Assembly (NCBI GenBank): GCA_036675505.1
Contig: JAKFEW010000093.1
Coordinates: 1-64,000, forward strand
DNA from: JAKFEW01 sp036675505
GTDB taxonomy: Bacteria > Cyanobacteriota > Sericytochromatia > S15B-MN24 > JAQBPE01
DNA length: 64,000 nucleotides
Direction of reading: 5' to 3'
In this document: piece after piece, positions 9,974-18,584 of the stretch
Layout: each line of letters begins with the position of its first letter
Numbering within the stretch: position 1 is the stretch's first letter
The notes under the pieces: model-generated
Told to the model about the DNA's origin: nothing
The model's database searches: none
The model's input: the letters and a program-made list of their open reading frames with translations, nothing else
Translations under genes and position numbers: made by a program

Positions 9974-11020
9974 TCAAAAACCGAGCTCCGCGATCTCCCG
10001 CCCGCTCCGCTTCGTCTCCATGTGGCGACCGGACGCATAAGCCGCCCAGCGCCTGAAATCGAGCAGCCATTCGCCGAACAGGTATGCCAGCTGCTGCGCC
10101 GGCGGCACGCGCCAGCCGTACGTCACGGCCTCGCCGAGCACGCGCTGCAGGCGCTTCGCCTGCCAGGCCAGCAGGCCGACCCAGGCCAGCGCGAGCGAGA
10201 CCGGCGCGCCGACCAACGGCGCGAGCCCGATCAGCACGAGCGCCGCCTTCAGCAGCGCGCGGCGCCGCACGCCACCGATCGCGCCGGCCCAGGCGCCCGG
10301 ATGCTGGCGCTGCATATAAGGCATCCAGCGCCAGTACCCGGCGGCCCGCCAGGCGCTGCGTGCGCTGCCCGCGCGCGGCGGGTGCTCCACGCGCACCGCC
10401 TCGGACCAGCCGATCGGCCCGAACCTGTCGCGCAAACGGATCGCCAGGTCCTCGTCCTCGAAGTAGGGCGCGCCGAACGTCTCGTCGAAGCCGCCCACCG
10501 CCACGAGCTTGTCCTTGCGCACCGCGAAGTTGGCGGTGGCGACGCCGTGGGCCTGATCGATGTGGATCGAATGGACGAACGGGTCGATCGCCGGCACGCT
10601 CGAGCGCGTGGGCCCGTGCACGGCGTAGGTGGCCGGATCGGCGAGGGCCTCGGCGATCGCCTCGAGCCAGTCCTGCGCGGGCAGGCAGTCATCGTCGGTG
10701 AAGGCCACGATCGTGCCGCGCGCCTCCGCGATCCCGCGGTTGCGCGCGGTCGCGGGCCCTGCATTCTCCGCGCGCAAGAAGCGCACCGAGAACGGCAGGT
10801 CGCGCACCTGGACGCGCTCGGCGAGCGGCGGCGTCGAGCCGTCGTCGCAGATCAGCACCTCGAAGCGGTACGGCGGGTAGCTCTGCTCGGCCAGGGCGCC
10901 GAGCAGCGCCTCGAGGCCGGCCGGGCGCTCGAAGGCCGGCACGACGACGGAGACGAACGGGAAGGAATCCGAGCGAAGCGGGATCAAGCGTTTCTCTGCT
11001 CCCGGCGTTCCAGCTCCCAC
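9974..11020 (-). CDS. Glycosyltransferase family 2 (GT-A)
   Basis: GT-A fold transferase: VSVVVPAFERPAGLEALLGAL, VLICDDGST, RFLRAENAGPATARNRGIAEARG, VAFTDDDCLP (DxD metal site), then PYFEDEDLAIRLRDRFG, the usual catalytic ED region. A C-terminal stretch has two hydrophobic segments (about residues 225-265). The start is uncertain: a GTG at 11020 overlaps the upstream gene by 37 bases, whereas a TTG at 10987 would form a neat TTGA overlap with its stop. Both give the complete catalytic domain. Likely in one operon with its neighbours. Confidence 0.92.
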   Translation of the reverse strand: MGAGTPGAEKRLIPLRSDSFPFVSVVVPAFERPAGLEALLGALAEQSYPPYRFEVLICDDGSTPPLAERVQVRDLPFSVRFLRAENAGPATARNRGIAEARGTIVAFTDDDCLPAQDWLEAIAEALADPATYAVHGPTRSSVPAIDPFVHSIHIDQAHGVATANFAVRKDKLVAVGGFDETFGAPYFEDEDLAIRLRDRFGPIGWSEAVRVEHPPRAGSARSAWRAAGYWRWMPYMQRQHPGAWAGAIGGVRRRALLKAALVLIGLAPLVGAPVSLALAWVGLLAWQAKRLQRVLGEAVTYGWRVPPAQQLAYLFGEWLLDFRRWAAYASGRHMETKRSGREIAELGF

Positions 11021-11760
11021 AGCTTCATGTTCTGCAGGAGCGGATAGAGGGCGGTGGCGAGGCAGAAGACCAGCCCCGGCACGCCGTCCTTATACCCCCG
11101 ACAATTCCAGTAGCGGTAGCGGAAGTGCCTCAACGGCTCGAGCACGATCGCGCGCCACCCCGCCCGCTCACCGGCCGCGAAGCGCACGCGCGCCTCGTGA
11201 TCGGTATAGGCGTTGGTCTTCGCGACGTAGGCCGCGATGGTGTCGTAGGCCAGGTGAACGAGCGGAGCGTCGACGTTCCCGGTGCTGCCCGCGATCCGCG
11301 GGTGGGCGTGCAGGCGCTCACCCTCGAAGGTCGCCGCGCCCTTCCGCACGAGCCGCAGCACGCGCGCGCCGGCCGCCGCATGGCGCGGCCAGAAGCCGAA
11401 GTACCACTCGCGCCGCGGCAGCCAGTACGCCGCGTGCGGCGGCTCGGTCGCGAGCAGCCGCGCGATCGCCGCCGCGCCCTCGGGCGTGAGGCGCTCGTCC
11501 GCGTCGATCAGCAAGACCCACTCGCCCGTGGCCTGGGCCAGGCCCACGTTCTTGTTGAGGTCGAAGTTCTCGCCCACGTGCGGGTGGACCAGCACCTGGT
11601 CGGTGTAACGGCGGGCGATCGCGACGGTGTCGTCGTCGCTCGCGTCGTCGACCACCACGATCTCGCTCACCAGGCGCGGCTCGGCCACCAGCGAGTCCAG
11701 GCAGCCCGCGAGGCGGGCCGCCTCGTTGCGCGTGATGACGACGGCGGTGAGCGCGGGCAT
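10984..11760 (-). CDS. Glycosyltransferase family 2, WaaE/KdtX-like
   Basis: A 258-residue GT2 enzyme of the type that adds beta-glucose or heptose to LPS core: TAVVITRNEAARLAGCLDSL, IVVVDDASDDDTV, GENFDLNKNVGLAQATGEWVLLIDADERL (DxD), and the family C-terminal pattern VHLAYDTIAAYVAKTNAYTDHEA followed by PLRHFRYRYWNCRGYKDGVPGL. No Shine-Dalgarno; instead TAGACT ends six bases before the ATG (11767-11772), suggesting a leaderless transcript that begins here. Confidence 0.93.
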   Translation of the reverse strand: MPALTAVVITRNEAARLAGCLDSLVAEPRLVSEIVVVDDASDDDTVAIARRYTDQVLVHPHVGENFDLNKNVGLAQATGEWVLLIDADERLTPEGAAAIARLLATEPPHAAYWLPRREWYFGFWPRHAAAGARVLRLVRKGAATFEGERLHAHPRIAGSTGNVDAPLVHLAYDTIAAYVAKTNAYTDHEARVRFAAGERAGWRAIVLEPLRHFRYRYWNCRGYKDGVPGLVFCLATALYPLLQNMKLWELERREQRNA

Positions 11761-11769
11761 GGCGACAGT

Positions 11770-12699
11770 CTAGCCCACCGCGGTCGGCGCTCGCTGTGTC
11801 GTCCGCGCACGCCAGGCGGCCCGGGCCACCGCCGCCGGCAGGCCCGCGCGCCAGCCCGGCTGCGGGCGCACGGCCAGGTAGATCGTGTTCCACACGGCCC
11901 CCAGCGCCATCAACGGCCCGAACGCCGCGCGCCGCCACCAGGGCAGCCGGCGGGCGAAGTAGCGCGCCCGGCTCGCGAAGAGCTCGAGCAGCATCCGCTC
12001 GCGCACCTGCGCGGTCGCCTGGCCGCCGTGGTGCACGACCTCGGCGGCCGGCACCAGGTGCACCTCCCAGCCCGCCGCGCGGAAGCGGTGGCACCAGTCC
12101 AGCTCCTCGGCGTACATGAAGTAACCCGGATCGAGCGGCCCGACCTCGCGCACGGCCGCCATGCGCACCAGCATCGCCGCGCCGAGCACCCAGTCCGTGG
12201 GGCCGGCCGTGCGGCGCGGCGCGAGCGCGAACAGGCGATCCCGCACCCGGGCGAGCGGCCGCGGCAGGAACAGCCACTCGGCGGCCGTCCCGAGCGGCGT
12301 GGGGAAGGCGAAAGACGCAGGCTGGGGGCTTTCATCAGGGTTCAAGAGCCCGGCGCCCGCGACCGCGGCGCGTGGATGGGCGTCGAGCCAGGCCTCGAGC
12401 TTCGCCAGGGCGCCCGGCCGCACCGCGGTGTCCGGGTTCAGCAGCCAGACGAACTCGGTCGCGACGTCGGCCAGGGCCAGGTTGTTGCCGCGCGCAAAGC
12501 CCAGGTTCTCGCCGCTCGCGATCCAGCGCGCCTGCGGGTACCGCGGCCCGAGCGCCGCCACCGTGCCGTCCGCGGACGCGTTGTCGACCACCACCACGCG
12601 CGCGGCCGGATCGTCGGCGAACACCGAGCGAAGGCAGGCGTCGAGCAGGTCGCGCGTGTTCCAGGAGACGATCACGGTGGTCGTGCGGGCGCCGGCCAT
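11770..12699 (-). CDS. Glycosyltransferase family 2, rhamnosyltransferase-like
   Basis: GT2 of the WcaA/RfbN branch: TVIVSWNTRDLLDACLRSV, VVVVDNASADGTV, GENLGFARGNNLALADV, VWLLNPDTAV (NPDT in place of DxD, as is usual in this branch), and a late GYFMYAEELDWCHRFRAAGW motif that is the acceptor/catalytic Glu-Asp site. About 60 hydrophobic or basic residues follow. TAGGAT lies six bases before the ATG (12706-12711) and no Shine-Dalgarno is seen. It is closely similar in plan to the transferase at 23868-24824. Confidence 0.93.
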   Translation of the reverse strand: MAGARTTTVIVSWNTRDLLDACLRSVFADDPAARVVVVDNASADGTVAALGPRYPQARWIASGENLGFARGNNLALADVATEFVWLLNPDTAVRPGALAKLEAWLDAHPRAAVAGAGLLNPDESPQPASFAFPTPLGTAAEWLFLPRPLARVRDRLFALAPRRTAGPTDWVLGAAMLVRMAAVREVGPLDPGYFMYAEELDWCHRFRAAGWEVHLVPAAEVVHHGGQATAQVRERMLLELFASRARYFARRLPWWRRAAFGPLMALGAVWNTIYLAVRPQPGWRAGLPAAVARAAWRARTTQRAPTAVG

Positions 12700-12738
12700 G
12701 CGCGTATCCTACCCGGAAGCGGGGGTATAGCGCGTCAT

Positions 12739-14994
12739 GTGTCGACCGGCCCCCTGATCCCGCCCTGCTGTCCCGCCTGCGGCGCGGCCCTCGCCGAGGG
12801 TGCGTCCGCGTGCGCCGTCTGCCAGGTGCCGCTGCCCGGCCTCGGCAAGGTCATGAAGCTCGACCCGAGCGCGGACCTGCACGCCGCGCTGGCATACGTG
12901 CCGCTCGGCGGCGTGGTCGAGCTCGCGGCGGGGACTTACCGCCTGGACCGCCCGCTCGAGATCCGCCATGGGCTCACGCTGCGCGGCGCCGGCCGCGACG
13001 CCACGCGGCTCGTCTCCTCGGCCGCCGGCCACGCCGTGCGCTATGCCGGCCGTGGCACGTTCGGCTTGCTCGGACTCACGGTCGAGCACGTGGGCAAGCT
13101 GTGGGCGCATGTGCTGGTGGTGACGGCGGGCGAGGTGGCGATCGTCGGCTGCCGCTTCCGCGACGCCTTCCGCGACACCGAACACCCCGACATGGGCGAC
13201 GGCGTGCGCATCGCCGGCCGCGTGCGCGGTCGGATCGTGCGCTGCGAACTGCTCGACAACGGCGGCAACGGCCTCACGCTGCTTGAGGAGGCCTCGGTCG
13301 CGCTGATCGAAAACGTCGCGCGCGGCAACGGCCGCAGCGGCATCGCCTGGCTCGACGCGGCGGCTGGCGAGGCGCTCCAGAACCGCTGCGAGAGCAACGG
13401 CCGCGCCGGGATCGCCGTGAACGGCCGCGCGGCACCCCGCCTGGTCGCAAACACGCTCACGCTCAACGTCCGCCAGGGGCTGCTCTACGACGACGAAGCC
13501 GGCGGCGAAGCCCGCGAAAACCTGATCACGGCGAATCGATCGGGCATCCACATGCGCGACGCCGCGGCGCCCACGCTCGAGGCGAACACCGTGCGCGACC
13601 AGGCCGAGAGCGGCCTGATCTTCGAAGACCGCGCGGGCGGCGCGGCGCGCCGGAACGTCGTGACCGCGAACCGCGGCGAGGGCGTGCTGGTCCTGGACCG
13701 CGCGGCACCTGCGCTCGAGGGCAACAGCATCCGGCTCAACGGCCGCTCCGGCGTGGTCTGGCTCGGCGCGGCGGGCGGCCGCATGGCGGCCAGCCTCGTC
13801 GAGCAGAACGCCAACCACGGCATCGAGGTCCAGGACCAGGCCGCGCCCACGATCGAAGGCAACACCGTGCGCGAGAACCGCTGGCACGGCGCGGTCTGGT
13901 TCGAGGAGGCCGCGGGCCTGCTGTCCGGCAACCGGATCGAGCGCAACGGCGATTGCGGCATGGCGGCCTATGGCGACGCGCGGCCGCAGTTCACGAGCAA
14001 CGTGATCGGCGGCAACGCGCGCCACGGCGTCGCGGCCTTCGAGCGATCGCAGGTGGCGATGCGCCGCAACACGGTGGTGGACAACGGCCGGCTCGCCACT
14101 TACGCGGACACCGGCGCGCGCGTCGAGGCGGCCGAGGGGACGGCCTCGCTCAAGGCGACGGCCGCGCTAAAGGCGCCGACCGCCGGCGGACCTCAGGCGC
14201 CGCCGGCCGGCGAGCCCCAGGCGCCGGTCCGCAAGGGCGAGACCTACCGCTTCGGGCCGGGCGTGGACCTGGCCGAGGTGGTGGCCGCCGCGCCGGCCGG
14301 CTCGACGATCGTGCTCGCGCCCGGCGAATACGAGCTGCCCTCGCCGCTCGCGATCCACGGCGACCTCGTGCTGCACGGCGCGGGCCGCGACCGCACGCGC
14401 CTGACCTGCAAGGCCGCGGCCGGGGTGCCGGTGCTGCTTCACGCCGGCCGCGGCACGCTGCGGCTCGCGAACTTGACGCTCGTGCGCGGCGGCGTGGCCC
14501 CGGGCCCGGTGGCGGTGGTGGCGGGCGGGGCGGCCGAGATCGTGTCGTGCCGCTTCCGCGGCGGCCGCAGCGCCGCCGGCGGCCACGCCGGCGACGGCCT
14601 GCGCTTCGAAGGCACCGCCCGCGGGGCCGTGCGCGGCTGCGAGGTGGTCCACAACGAGGGCGCCGGCCTCGCGGCCGTGGGCAGCGCGTCGCCGGACGTG
14701 TTCCATGTCGTCGCCGCCCGCAACGGCGGCGCCGGCCTGAGCTTCGACGCGCTCGCCACCGGCATCGCCGGCTGGAACCGGCTGGAGGAGAACCGCGGGC
14801 CGGGCATCGCGGTAAGTGGCGAGGCGGCCCCGCGGCTGAACCACAACAAGGTGCTCGCCAACCAGGGCCCGGGTATCGCCTACACGGGCGCCGCCGGGGG
14901 CGTGTGCCGCCATAACGACGTGGACGGCAACGTCGGCGGCGGCATCGTGGTCACGGGCACGGCGGCGCCGGTGCTGGAGGGGAATCGCGAGTGA
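12739..14994 (+). CDS. Zinc-ribbon and double parallel beta-helix protein
   Basis: A 751-residue protein starting at GTG 12739 (the open frame extends back across the transferase genes but cannot be coding there). It begins with a Cys4 zinc ribbon (C11-x2-C14 and C25-x2-C28), then two right-handed parallel beta-helix modules, each opened by the same strand-turn unit: GGVVELAAGTYRLDRPLEI..LTLRGAGRD at about residue 55 and STIVLAPGEYELPSPLAI..LVLHGAGRD at about 520. Between them is an Ala/Pro/Lys linker. Coils repeat about every 23 residues with N-G/R-G and A-A-P pattern (NosD/CASH-like). No signal peptide, so it is probably cytoplasmic. Such helices bind or cleave polysaccharide or act as scaffolds; no catalytic site is recognised. 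Paralogue at 16055-17935. Confidence 0.85.
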   Translation: MSTGPLIPPCCPACGAALAEGASACAVCQVPLPGLGKVMKLDPSADLHAALAYVPLGGVVELAAGTYRLDRPLEIRHGLTLRGAGRDATRLVSSAAGHAVRYAGRGTFGLLGLTVEHVGKLWAHVLVVTAGEVAIVGCRFRDAFRDTEHPDMGDGVRIAGRVRGRIVRCELLDNGGNGLTLLEEASVALIENVARGNGRSGIAWLDAAAGEALQNRCESNGRAGIAVNGRAAPRLVANTLTLNVRQGLLYDDEAGGEARENLITANRSGIHMRDAAAPTLEANTVRDQAESGLIFEDRAGGAARRNVVTANRGEGVLVLDRAAPALEGNSIRLNGRSGVVWLGAAGGRMAASLVEQNANHGIEVQDQAAPTIEGNTVRENRWHGAVWFEEAAGLLSGNRIERNGDCGMAAYGDARPQFTSNVIGGNARHGVAAFERSQVAMRRNTVVDNGRLATYADTGARVEAAEGTASLKATAALKAPTAGGPQAPPAGEPQAPVRKGETYRFGPGVDLAEVVAAAPAGSTIVLAPGEYELPSPLAIHGDLVLHGAGRDRTRLTCKAAAGVPVLLHAGRGTLRLANLTLVRGGVAPGPVAVVAGGAAEIVSCRFRGGRSAAGGHAGDGLRFEGTARGAVRGCEVVHNEGAGLAAVGSASPDVFHVVAARNGGAGLSFDALATGIAGWNRLEENRGPGIAVSGEAAPRLNHNKVLANQGPGIAYTGAAGGVCRHNDVDGNVGGGIVVTGTAAPVLEGNRE

Positions 14995-15053
14995 CGAACC
15001 GGATCTGCGAGTGCCACGATGGCGCTTGAACCAAGCGCAATCGCCTGTTAAAC

Positions 15054-15059
15054 TATAAT
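15054..15059 (+). promoter_or_regulatory. Consensus -10 box upstream of the HTH-PIN pair
   Basis: A perfect TATAAT inside a short AT-rich patch (about 15047-15080) in otherwise GC-rich DNA, 34 bases before the HTH start codon. No good -35 at 17 bases is visible (TTGAAC at 15026-15031 would give a 22-base spacer), so an activator or autoregulator may act here. A ribosome binding site GGAGG follows at 15082-15086. Confidence 0.55.
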
Positions 15060-15092
15060 AGCTGTAAATTCTGTAACGAATGGAGGTGCGAC

Positions 15093-15416
15093 ATGAGCCT
15101 CGGCAAGCCGATCCTCCCGGCCGAGAAGGAATCGAGCCTCCCGGCCAGTAAGGCCTACTACACGACGGGTGAAGTAGCGCGCCTTTTCGGCGTCACCCCC
15201 AAAACGGTCGTGAATTGGTGCGACAGCAAGCGGCTCCCGTGCATCACGACGCCGGCGGGACATCGCCGAATTCCCGTTTCGGCCTTCGCGGGCGGACGCG
15301 AATTCGATGCGCGTGTGGCGGAGTATGAGGCGATGGTGACGGCGATGCTGGGCGGAGCGCCGCCGCCTTCGGGCGACGAGATCGCTGCGCAAGTCCGGAC
15401 TCGTCGCAAGGGCTGA
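15093..15416 (+). CDS. MerR/excisionase-type HTH protein, putative antitoxin
   Basis: A 107-residue DNA-binding protein. Residues 21-70 (YYTTGEVARLFGVTPKTVVNWCDSKRLP then TPAGHRRIPVSAF) form the winged helix-turn-helix typical of MerR/BldC/excisionase-like proteins, with the G-H-R-R wing. The C-terminal 40 residues are helical and charged and could hold a partner-binding region. It precedes the PIN-domain gene by 75 bases, an arrangement consistent with an autoregulating antitoxin. GGAGG Shine-Dalgarno and a TATAAT upstream support the start. Confidence 0.88.
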   Translation: MSLGKPILPAEKESSLPASKAYYTTGEVARLFGVTPKTVVNWCDSKRLPCITTPAGHRRIPVSAFAGGREFDARVAEYEAMVTAMLGGAPPPSGDEIAAQVRTRRKG

Positions 15417-15491
15417 AACCGCCGTTCGAACGCCTGTTGGTGGACATGCGCCTGGTCGCGTATCGATTACGCCCGATTTTGGTGAGAAGGC

Positions 15492-16058
15492 ATGTCCATT
15501 CGGATTCTCTTCGACACGACGGTCCTCTGCGGTGCCACGCTCAACCCCTTCGGCGTCGACATGAAGCTTTTACAAATGGCGCGAGAACTTGCACCCGAAG
15601 CGCGGATCGAGCCAATTATCACGCAGCAAGTCGTCGCGGAGTGGGAAAAGAATTGCCGGCTGGGCTTCAAGCGGAGCGGCGGGCCGCCGTTCGTGGTGCC
15701 AGAATCCGTCATGGACCGCTTTGCCGAGCTTCTGACGCCGCTGCTCTCGCCCGAGATGATCGCGACTGTGGCCCTCGGGCGTTTCGAGGCACCGCTATAC
15801 CCTGTTCGTCGCCATTCGAGACTGGACGTCATCCAACTCCCGATCAAAGGCATGAAGCCACAAAAGAGCCAGATGGCGGGGTCCGGCACCTTTGCACTGA
15901 CGGATATCTTCGATTTCCACGTGGTGGATGCAGCGCTACTCTACGAGTGCGCTTACATCTGTACTTACAACCAGCGTGATCTCCCGGATGGCCTCAAGAT
16001 CGGCGACAAATTGGAAGTCATCCGTCCTGAACGCCTCCACCGGAGGCTCAATCAATGA
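15492..16058 (+). CDS. PIN-domain protein, putative RNase toxin
   Basis: A 188-residue protein with the acidic pattern of a PIN-fold nuclease: D8 in ILFDTTVL, E50 in QVVAEWEKN, D146 in HVVDAALLYEC, and D163 in TYNQRDL, which would coordinate the catalytic metal. The domain is longer than VapC (about 130 residues) because of an insert between residues 60 and 140. The gene follows the HTH gene and its stop overlaps the start of the beta-helix gene as ATGA. Likely a toxin cleaving RNA, with the HTH protein as antitoxin; the PIN fold call is good, the target unknown. Confidence 0.8.
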   Translation: MSIRILFDTTVLCGATLNPFGVDMKLLQMARELAPEARIEPIITQQVVAEWEKNCRLGFKRSGGPPFVVPESVMDRFAELLTPLLSPEMIATVALGRFEAPLYPVRRHSRLDVIQLPIKGMKPQKSQMAGSGTFALTDIFDFHVVDAALLYECAYICTYNQRDLPDGLKIGDKLEVIRPERLHRRLNQ

Positions 16059-17935
16059 CTCCCATTCAAGTCTCCCCTGGCGAGGATCTCGCCGCCGTCA
16101 TCGCAGCCGCCCCGCCCGGCGCCGTCGTCGTGCTCGCCGCCGGCAACCACCCGCTCAGCGCCACGCTCGTCGTCACAAGCTCACTCACCCTGCGTGGCGC
16201 CGGCCGCGACCGCTGCCGCGTGGTCTCCCGCGCCCTGGGCCTGGGCATCCACGTCGCCGGCGCACATTTCTTCATGGCCGAAGACCTGGCCTTCGAGCAC
16301 GACGGCCCCGGCTGGGGCCACGTCATGCAGATCGAAGACGCCGAGATCACGCTCCGCGGCTGCCGCTTCCGTGACCACCTGCGCCGCGAGCCGCCGCCCG
16401 ACGTGGGCGACGGGCTGCGCGTGGGCGGTGCGGCGCGCGGGCTGATCAGCCGCTGCGAGTTCGTCGACAACGGCCACCACGGCCTCGTGTTGCTCGGCAA
16501 GAGCGACGTACGCGTGGCGGACTGCGAGCTGCGCGACAACCGCGACGCCGGGCTCGCGCTGCGCGACCGGGCGCGAGGCACGATCGAGCGCTGCCGGGTC
16601 GATCGCAACGGCGTCGGCGTGCTGGTCGCGCAGGACGCGGCCCCGCGGATGTTCGACGTCGCCGCCCGCGCGAACGCCCGCGACGGCTTCGTCTGGAGCG
16701 ACCATGCCTCGGGCCGGGCGGCCGGCTGCGTCGCCGAGGACAACCGCGACGGCTTCATGCTCGGCGACCAGGCCAGGCCGACGCTCACGGCGGCGATCGC
16801 CACCCGCAACCGCGAATGCGGCCTGCGCCTCACGGACCGCGCCGCGCCGATCATCCTCGGCGCGCGCGTCCGCGACAACGCAGGCCCCGGCGTGCTCGTC
16901 ACCGGCCGCGCCGCCCCGGCGCTGCGCGCGGCCATGGTCGCGCGCAACGGCCGCGCCGGCCTCGCCTACCTGGACGACGCCGCCGGCGAGGCCACGCGCT
17001 GCGAAATCACGGAGCACGCCCAGCACGGCATCGCGGTGCACCAGCGCGCGCGGCCGGCCTTGCGACACAACGTCAGCCGCGCCAATGGCTGGGCCGGCCT
17101 GGCCTACCTCGACGAGAGCACCGGCGAGGCAGAGGGCAACCTGCTCGAGCGCAACCACGCCGATGGCGTCGCGGTCCAGGATCAGGCGTCACCGCGGCTA
17201 CGCGGGAACCTGGCGCGCTGCAACGGCGGGCACGGCTTCACCTTCGCGGCGGGCAGCGGGGCCCACGCCGAGGGCAACGGGGCCGAGGAGAACGGCGCCG
17301 GCGCATTCGTCGTCGCGCCGCCACCGCGGTTCCGCAAGACCGCCGTCGTGTTGATGGGCAACGTGGAAGGGCCGATCGATCTGGCTGCAGGCACCGCCAA
17401 GGATGAGCCCTCTCGCCACCTCATCACCCCCGACCGCGATCTCCGCGAGTTGATCCAGGGCGCCGAGCCCGGCGCCCTGCTCGAGCTCGCGCCCGGCGAG
17501 TTCGAGCTCTCGCTCGGCGCCATTCGGCGCAGCGATCTCGTGATCCGCGGCGCAGGCCGCGACCGCACCACGATCCAGACGGGCTCGGGCGACCACCTGC
17601 TCCGCTTCGAAGGCCCCGGCCAGCTCCTGATCGACGGGGTGACGCTCGAGCGCCGAGGCTACTGGGGGCCGATTCTGGTCGTGGCGGGCGGCGAGGTGGA
17701 GGTCGTGGACTGCGACATCCGGGGCGGGAAGCGGCAGCACCAGGTGGACGAGGGCGGTGACGGCGTGCGCGTCGAGGGCCCGCGGCGCTTGGTGCTGCGC
17801 GGGACGCGGGTGACGGCGAACGGGGGTTGGGGCGTGCTGGCGGCCGACGCGGGGGCGCGGGTCACGTTGGATGGGAGTGATTTGGCGGGGAATGGCGCGG
17901 GGGCGTGCTGGCTGCCAGCTTCGCCGCCGGGCTGA
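16055..17935 (+). CDS. Double parallel beta-helix protein coupled to PIN gene
   Basis: A 626-residue right-handed beta-helix protein, paralogue of the one at 12739-14994 but without the zinc ribbon. Two modules start with the same unit: AVVVLAAGNHPLSATLVV..LTLRGAGRD (about residue 25) and ALLELAPGEFELSLGAIR..LVIRGAGRD (about 470). Between lie about 15 coils of 22-24 residues with repeating D-N-x-D/R-x-G-(F/L) and A-R/A-P motifs. No signal peptide. Its ATG overlaps the PIN stop (ATGA), so translation is coupled to the toxin-like gene. Role unknown; polysaccharide binding or a scaffold are possible. Confidence 0.85.
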   Translation: MTPIQVSPGEDLAAVIAAAPPGAVVVLAAGNHPLSATLVVTSSLTLRGAGRDRCRVVSRALGLGIHVAGAHFFMAEDLAFEHDGPGWGHVMQIEDAEITLRGCRFRDHLRREPPPDVGDGLRVGGAARGLISRCEFVDNGHHGLVLLGKSDVRVADCELRDNRDAGLALRDRARGTIERCRVDRNGVGVLVAQDAAPRMFDVAARANARDGFVWSDHASGRAAGCVAEDNRDGFMLGDQARPTLTAAIATRNRECGLRLTDRAAPIILGARVRDNAGPGVLVTGRAAPALRAAMVARNGRAGLAYLDDAAGEATRCEITEHAQHGIAVHQRARPALRHNVSRANGWAGLAYLDESTGEAEGNLLERNHADGVAVQDQASPRLRGNLARCNGGHGFTFAAGSGAHAEGNGAEENGAGAFVVAPPPRFRKTAVVLMGNVEGPIDLAAGTAKDEPSRHLITPDRDLRELIQGAEPGALLELAPGEFELSLGAIRRSDLVIRGAGRDRTTIQTGSGDHLLRFEGPGQLLIDGVTLERRGYWGPILVVAGGEVEVVDCDIRGGKRQHQVDEGGDGVRVEGPRRLVLRGTRVTANGGWGVLAADAGARVTLDGSDLAGNGAGACWLPASPPG

Positions 17936-17989
17936 AACAGTCCCGTCTCTTCTTCAAACTGTACTCGTTCGGGCCCTCCGCGAATGACG

Positions 17990-18259
17990 CTATGGGCTGA
18001 GGTCAAAGAGTCGGCCATGCCCGTCCGCCCCTTTCTTCTTCTGGACCTTGGGACGGTCGGTACTTGGCGGCTTGCTGGAGTTGGTGGAGATACGCCGCAG
18101 CGGGACTTCCAACACCTGGACCCGCTCCTCCAGCCGAGCTTTCTCGCCCTCCAGGGAGGTGGCCCGGGCGGCCAGGCGAATGTTGTTCGAAGGCGCTGCG
18201 GGTACAAACGTCTCCCAAATCCATTCGGGCACAAACACCATCCGCGAATGATTCACCAT
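17990..18259 (-). pseudogene. IS66-type transposase N-terminal fragment
   Basis: An 89-codon remnant. Its middle (coiled coil LEGEKARLEERVQVLEVPL followed by STNSSKPPSTDRP and a KKK run) matches the N-terminal leucine-zipper region and NSSKPPS motif of IS66-family TnpC transposases. The frame stops right after, where the family continues into the zinc-binding and DDE domains, and nothing of those is found nearby. A degraded insertion, evidence of past mobile-element activity in this island. Confidence 0.65.
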
Positions 18260-18338
18260 ATCAGCATGCTATCTCACCGCAGTCGCGATCCAGACAATAA
18301 AGCAACCGACCAGGAGTTGGCCCGTGACCGGTTACGTA

Positions 18339-18584
18339 TCAAGTCAGCAGCATATTCCTGGCTCGAACAAACGCCGATATCAGCTCTTCATTACTTAGGA
18401 CCAAATCTGCGCTAAGGGCGTCAAAGAATATGGTAGTGACAAATTCGTCAGGCTGAGGATTCTCTTTGTCTGGGTCGGGGTTTGCAACGCGAGCCCACAT
18501 GTCCTCACCGAAAAATATCTCGACGGCTACCTCCCACTTGTCGTCTCTAATCGCATCTACAAATTGAAATGATAACATTGCCAC
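18339..18584 (-). CDS. Small acidic protein, unknown
   Basis: An 81-residue acidic ORF (MAMLSFQFVDAIRDDKWE..) in an AT-richer stretch. GTG at 18584 or ATG at 18578 could be the start; AGGTGG lies upstream. Composition (balanced hydrophobic and acidic residues, NP-D-P-D turn, C-terminal helix) looks like a folded small protein such as an immunity or antitoxin-like partner, but no family is recognised and no adjacent toxin partner is evident. Could also be the end of a decayed gene. Confidence 0.45.
   Translation of the reverse strand: MAMLSFQFVDAIRDDKWEVAVEIFFGEDMWARVANPDPDKENPQPDEFVTTIFFDALSADLVLSNEELISAFVRARNMLLT

Noticed and set aside
11125..12738. Long open frame continuous with the first beta-helix gene
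   Set aside because: It lies antisense to two well-supported glycosyltransferase genes and has the Arg/Pro/Gly-rich composition of a shadow frame in GC-rich DNA; the real gene starts at 12739.
12706..12739. ATG at 12737 as the beta-helix start
   Set aside because: It reads MCRPAP and stops; the GTG at 12739 keeps the zinc-ribbon frame open.
15026..15059. TTGAAC plus TATAAT as a full sigma-70 promoter for the HTH gene
   Set aside because: The spacer would be 22 bases; only the -10 box is kept.
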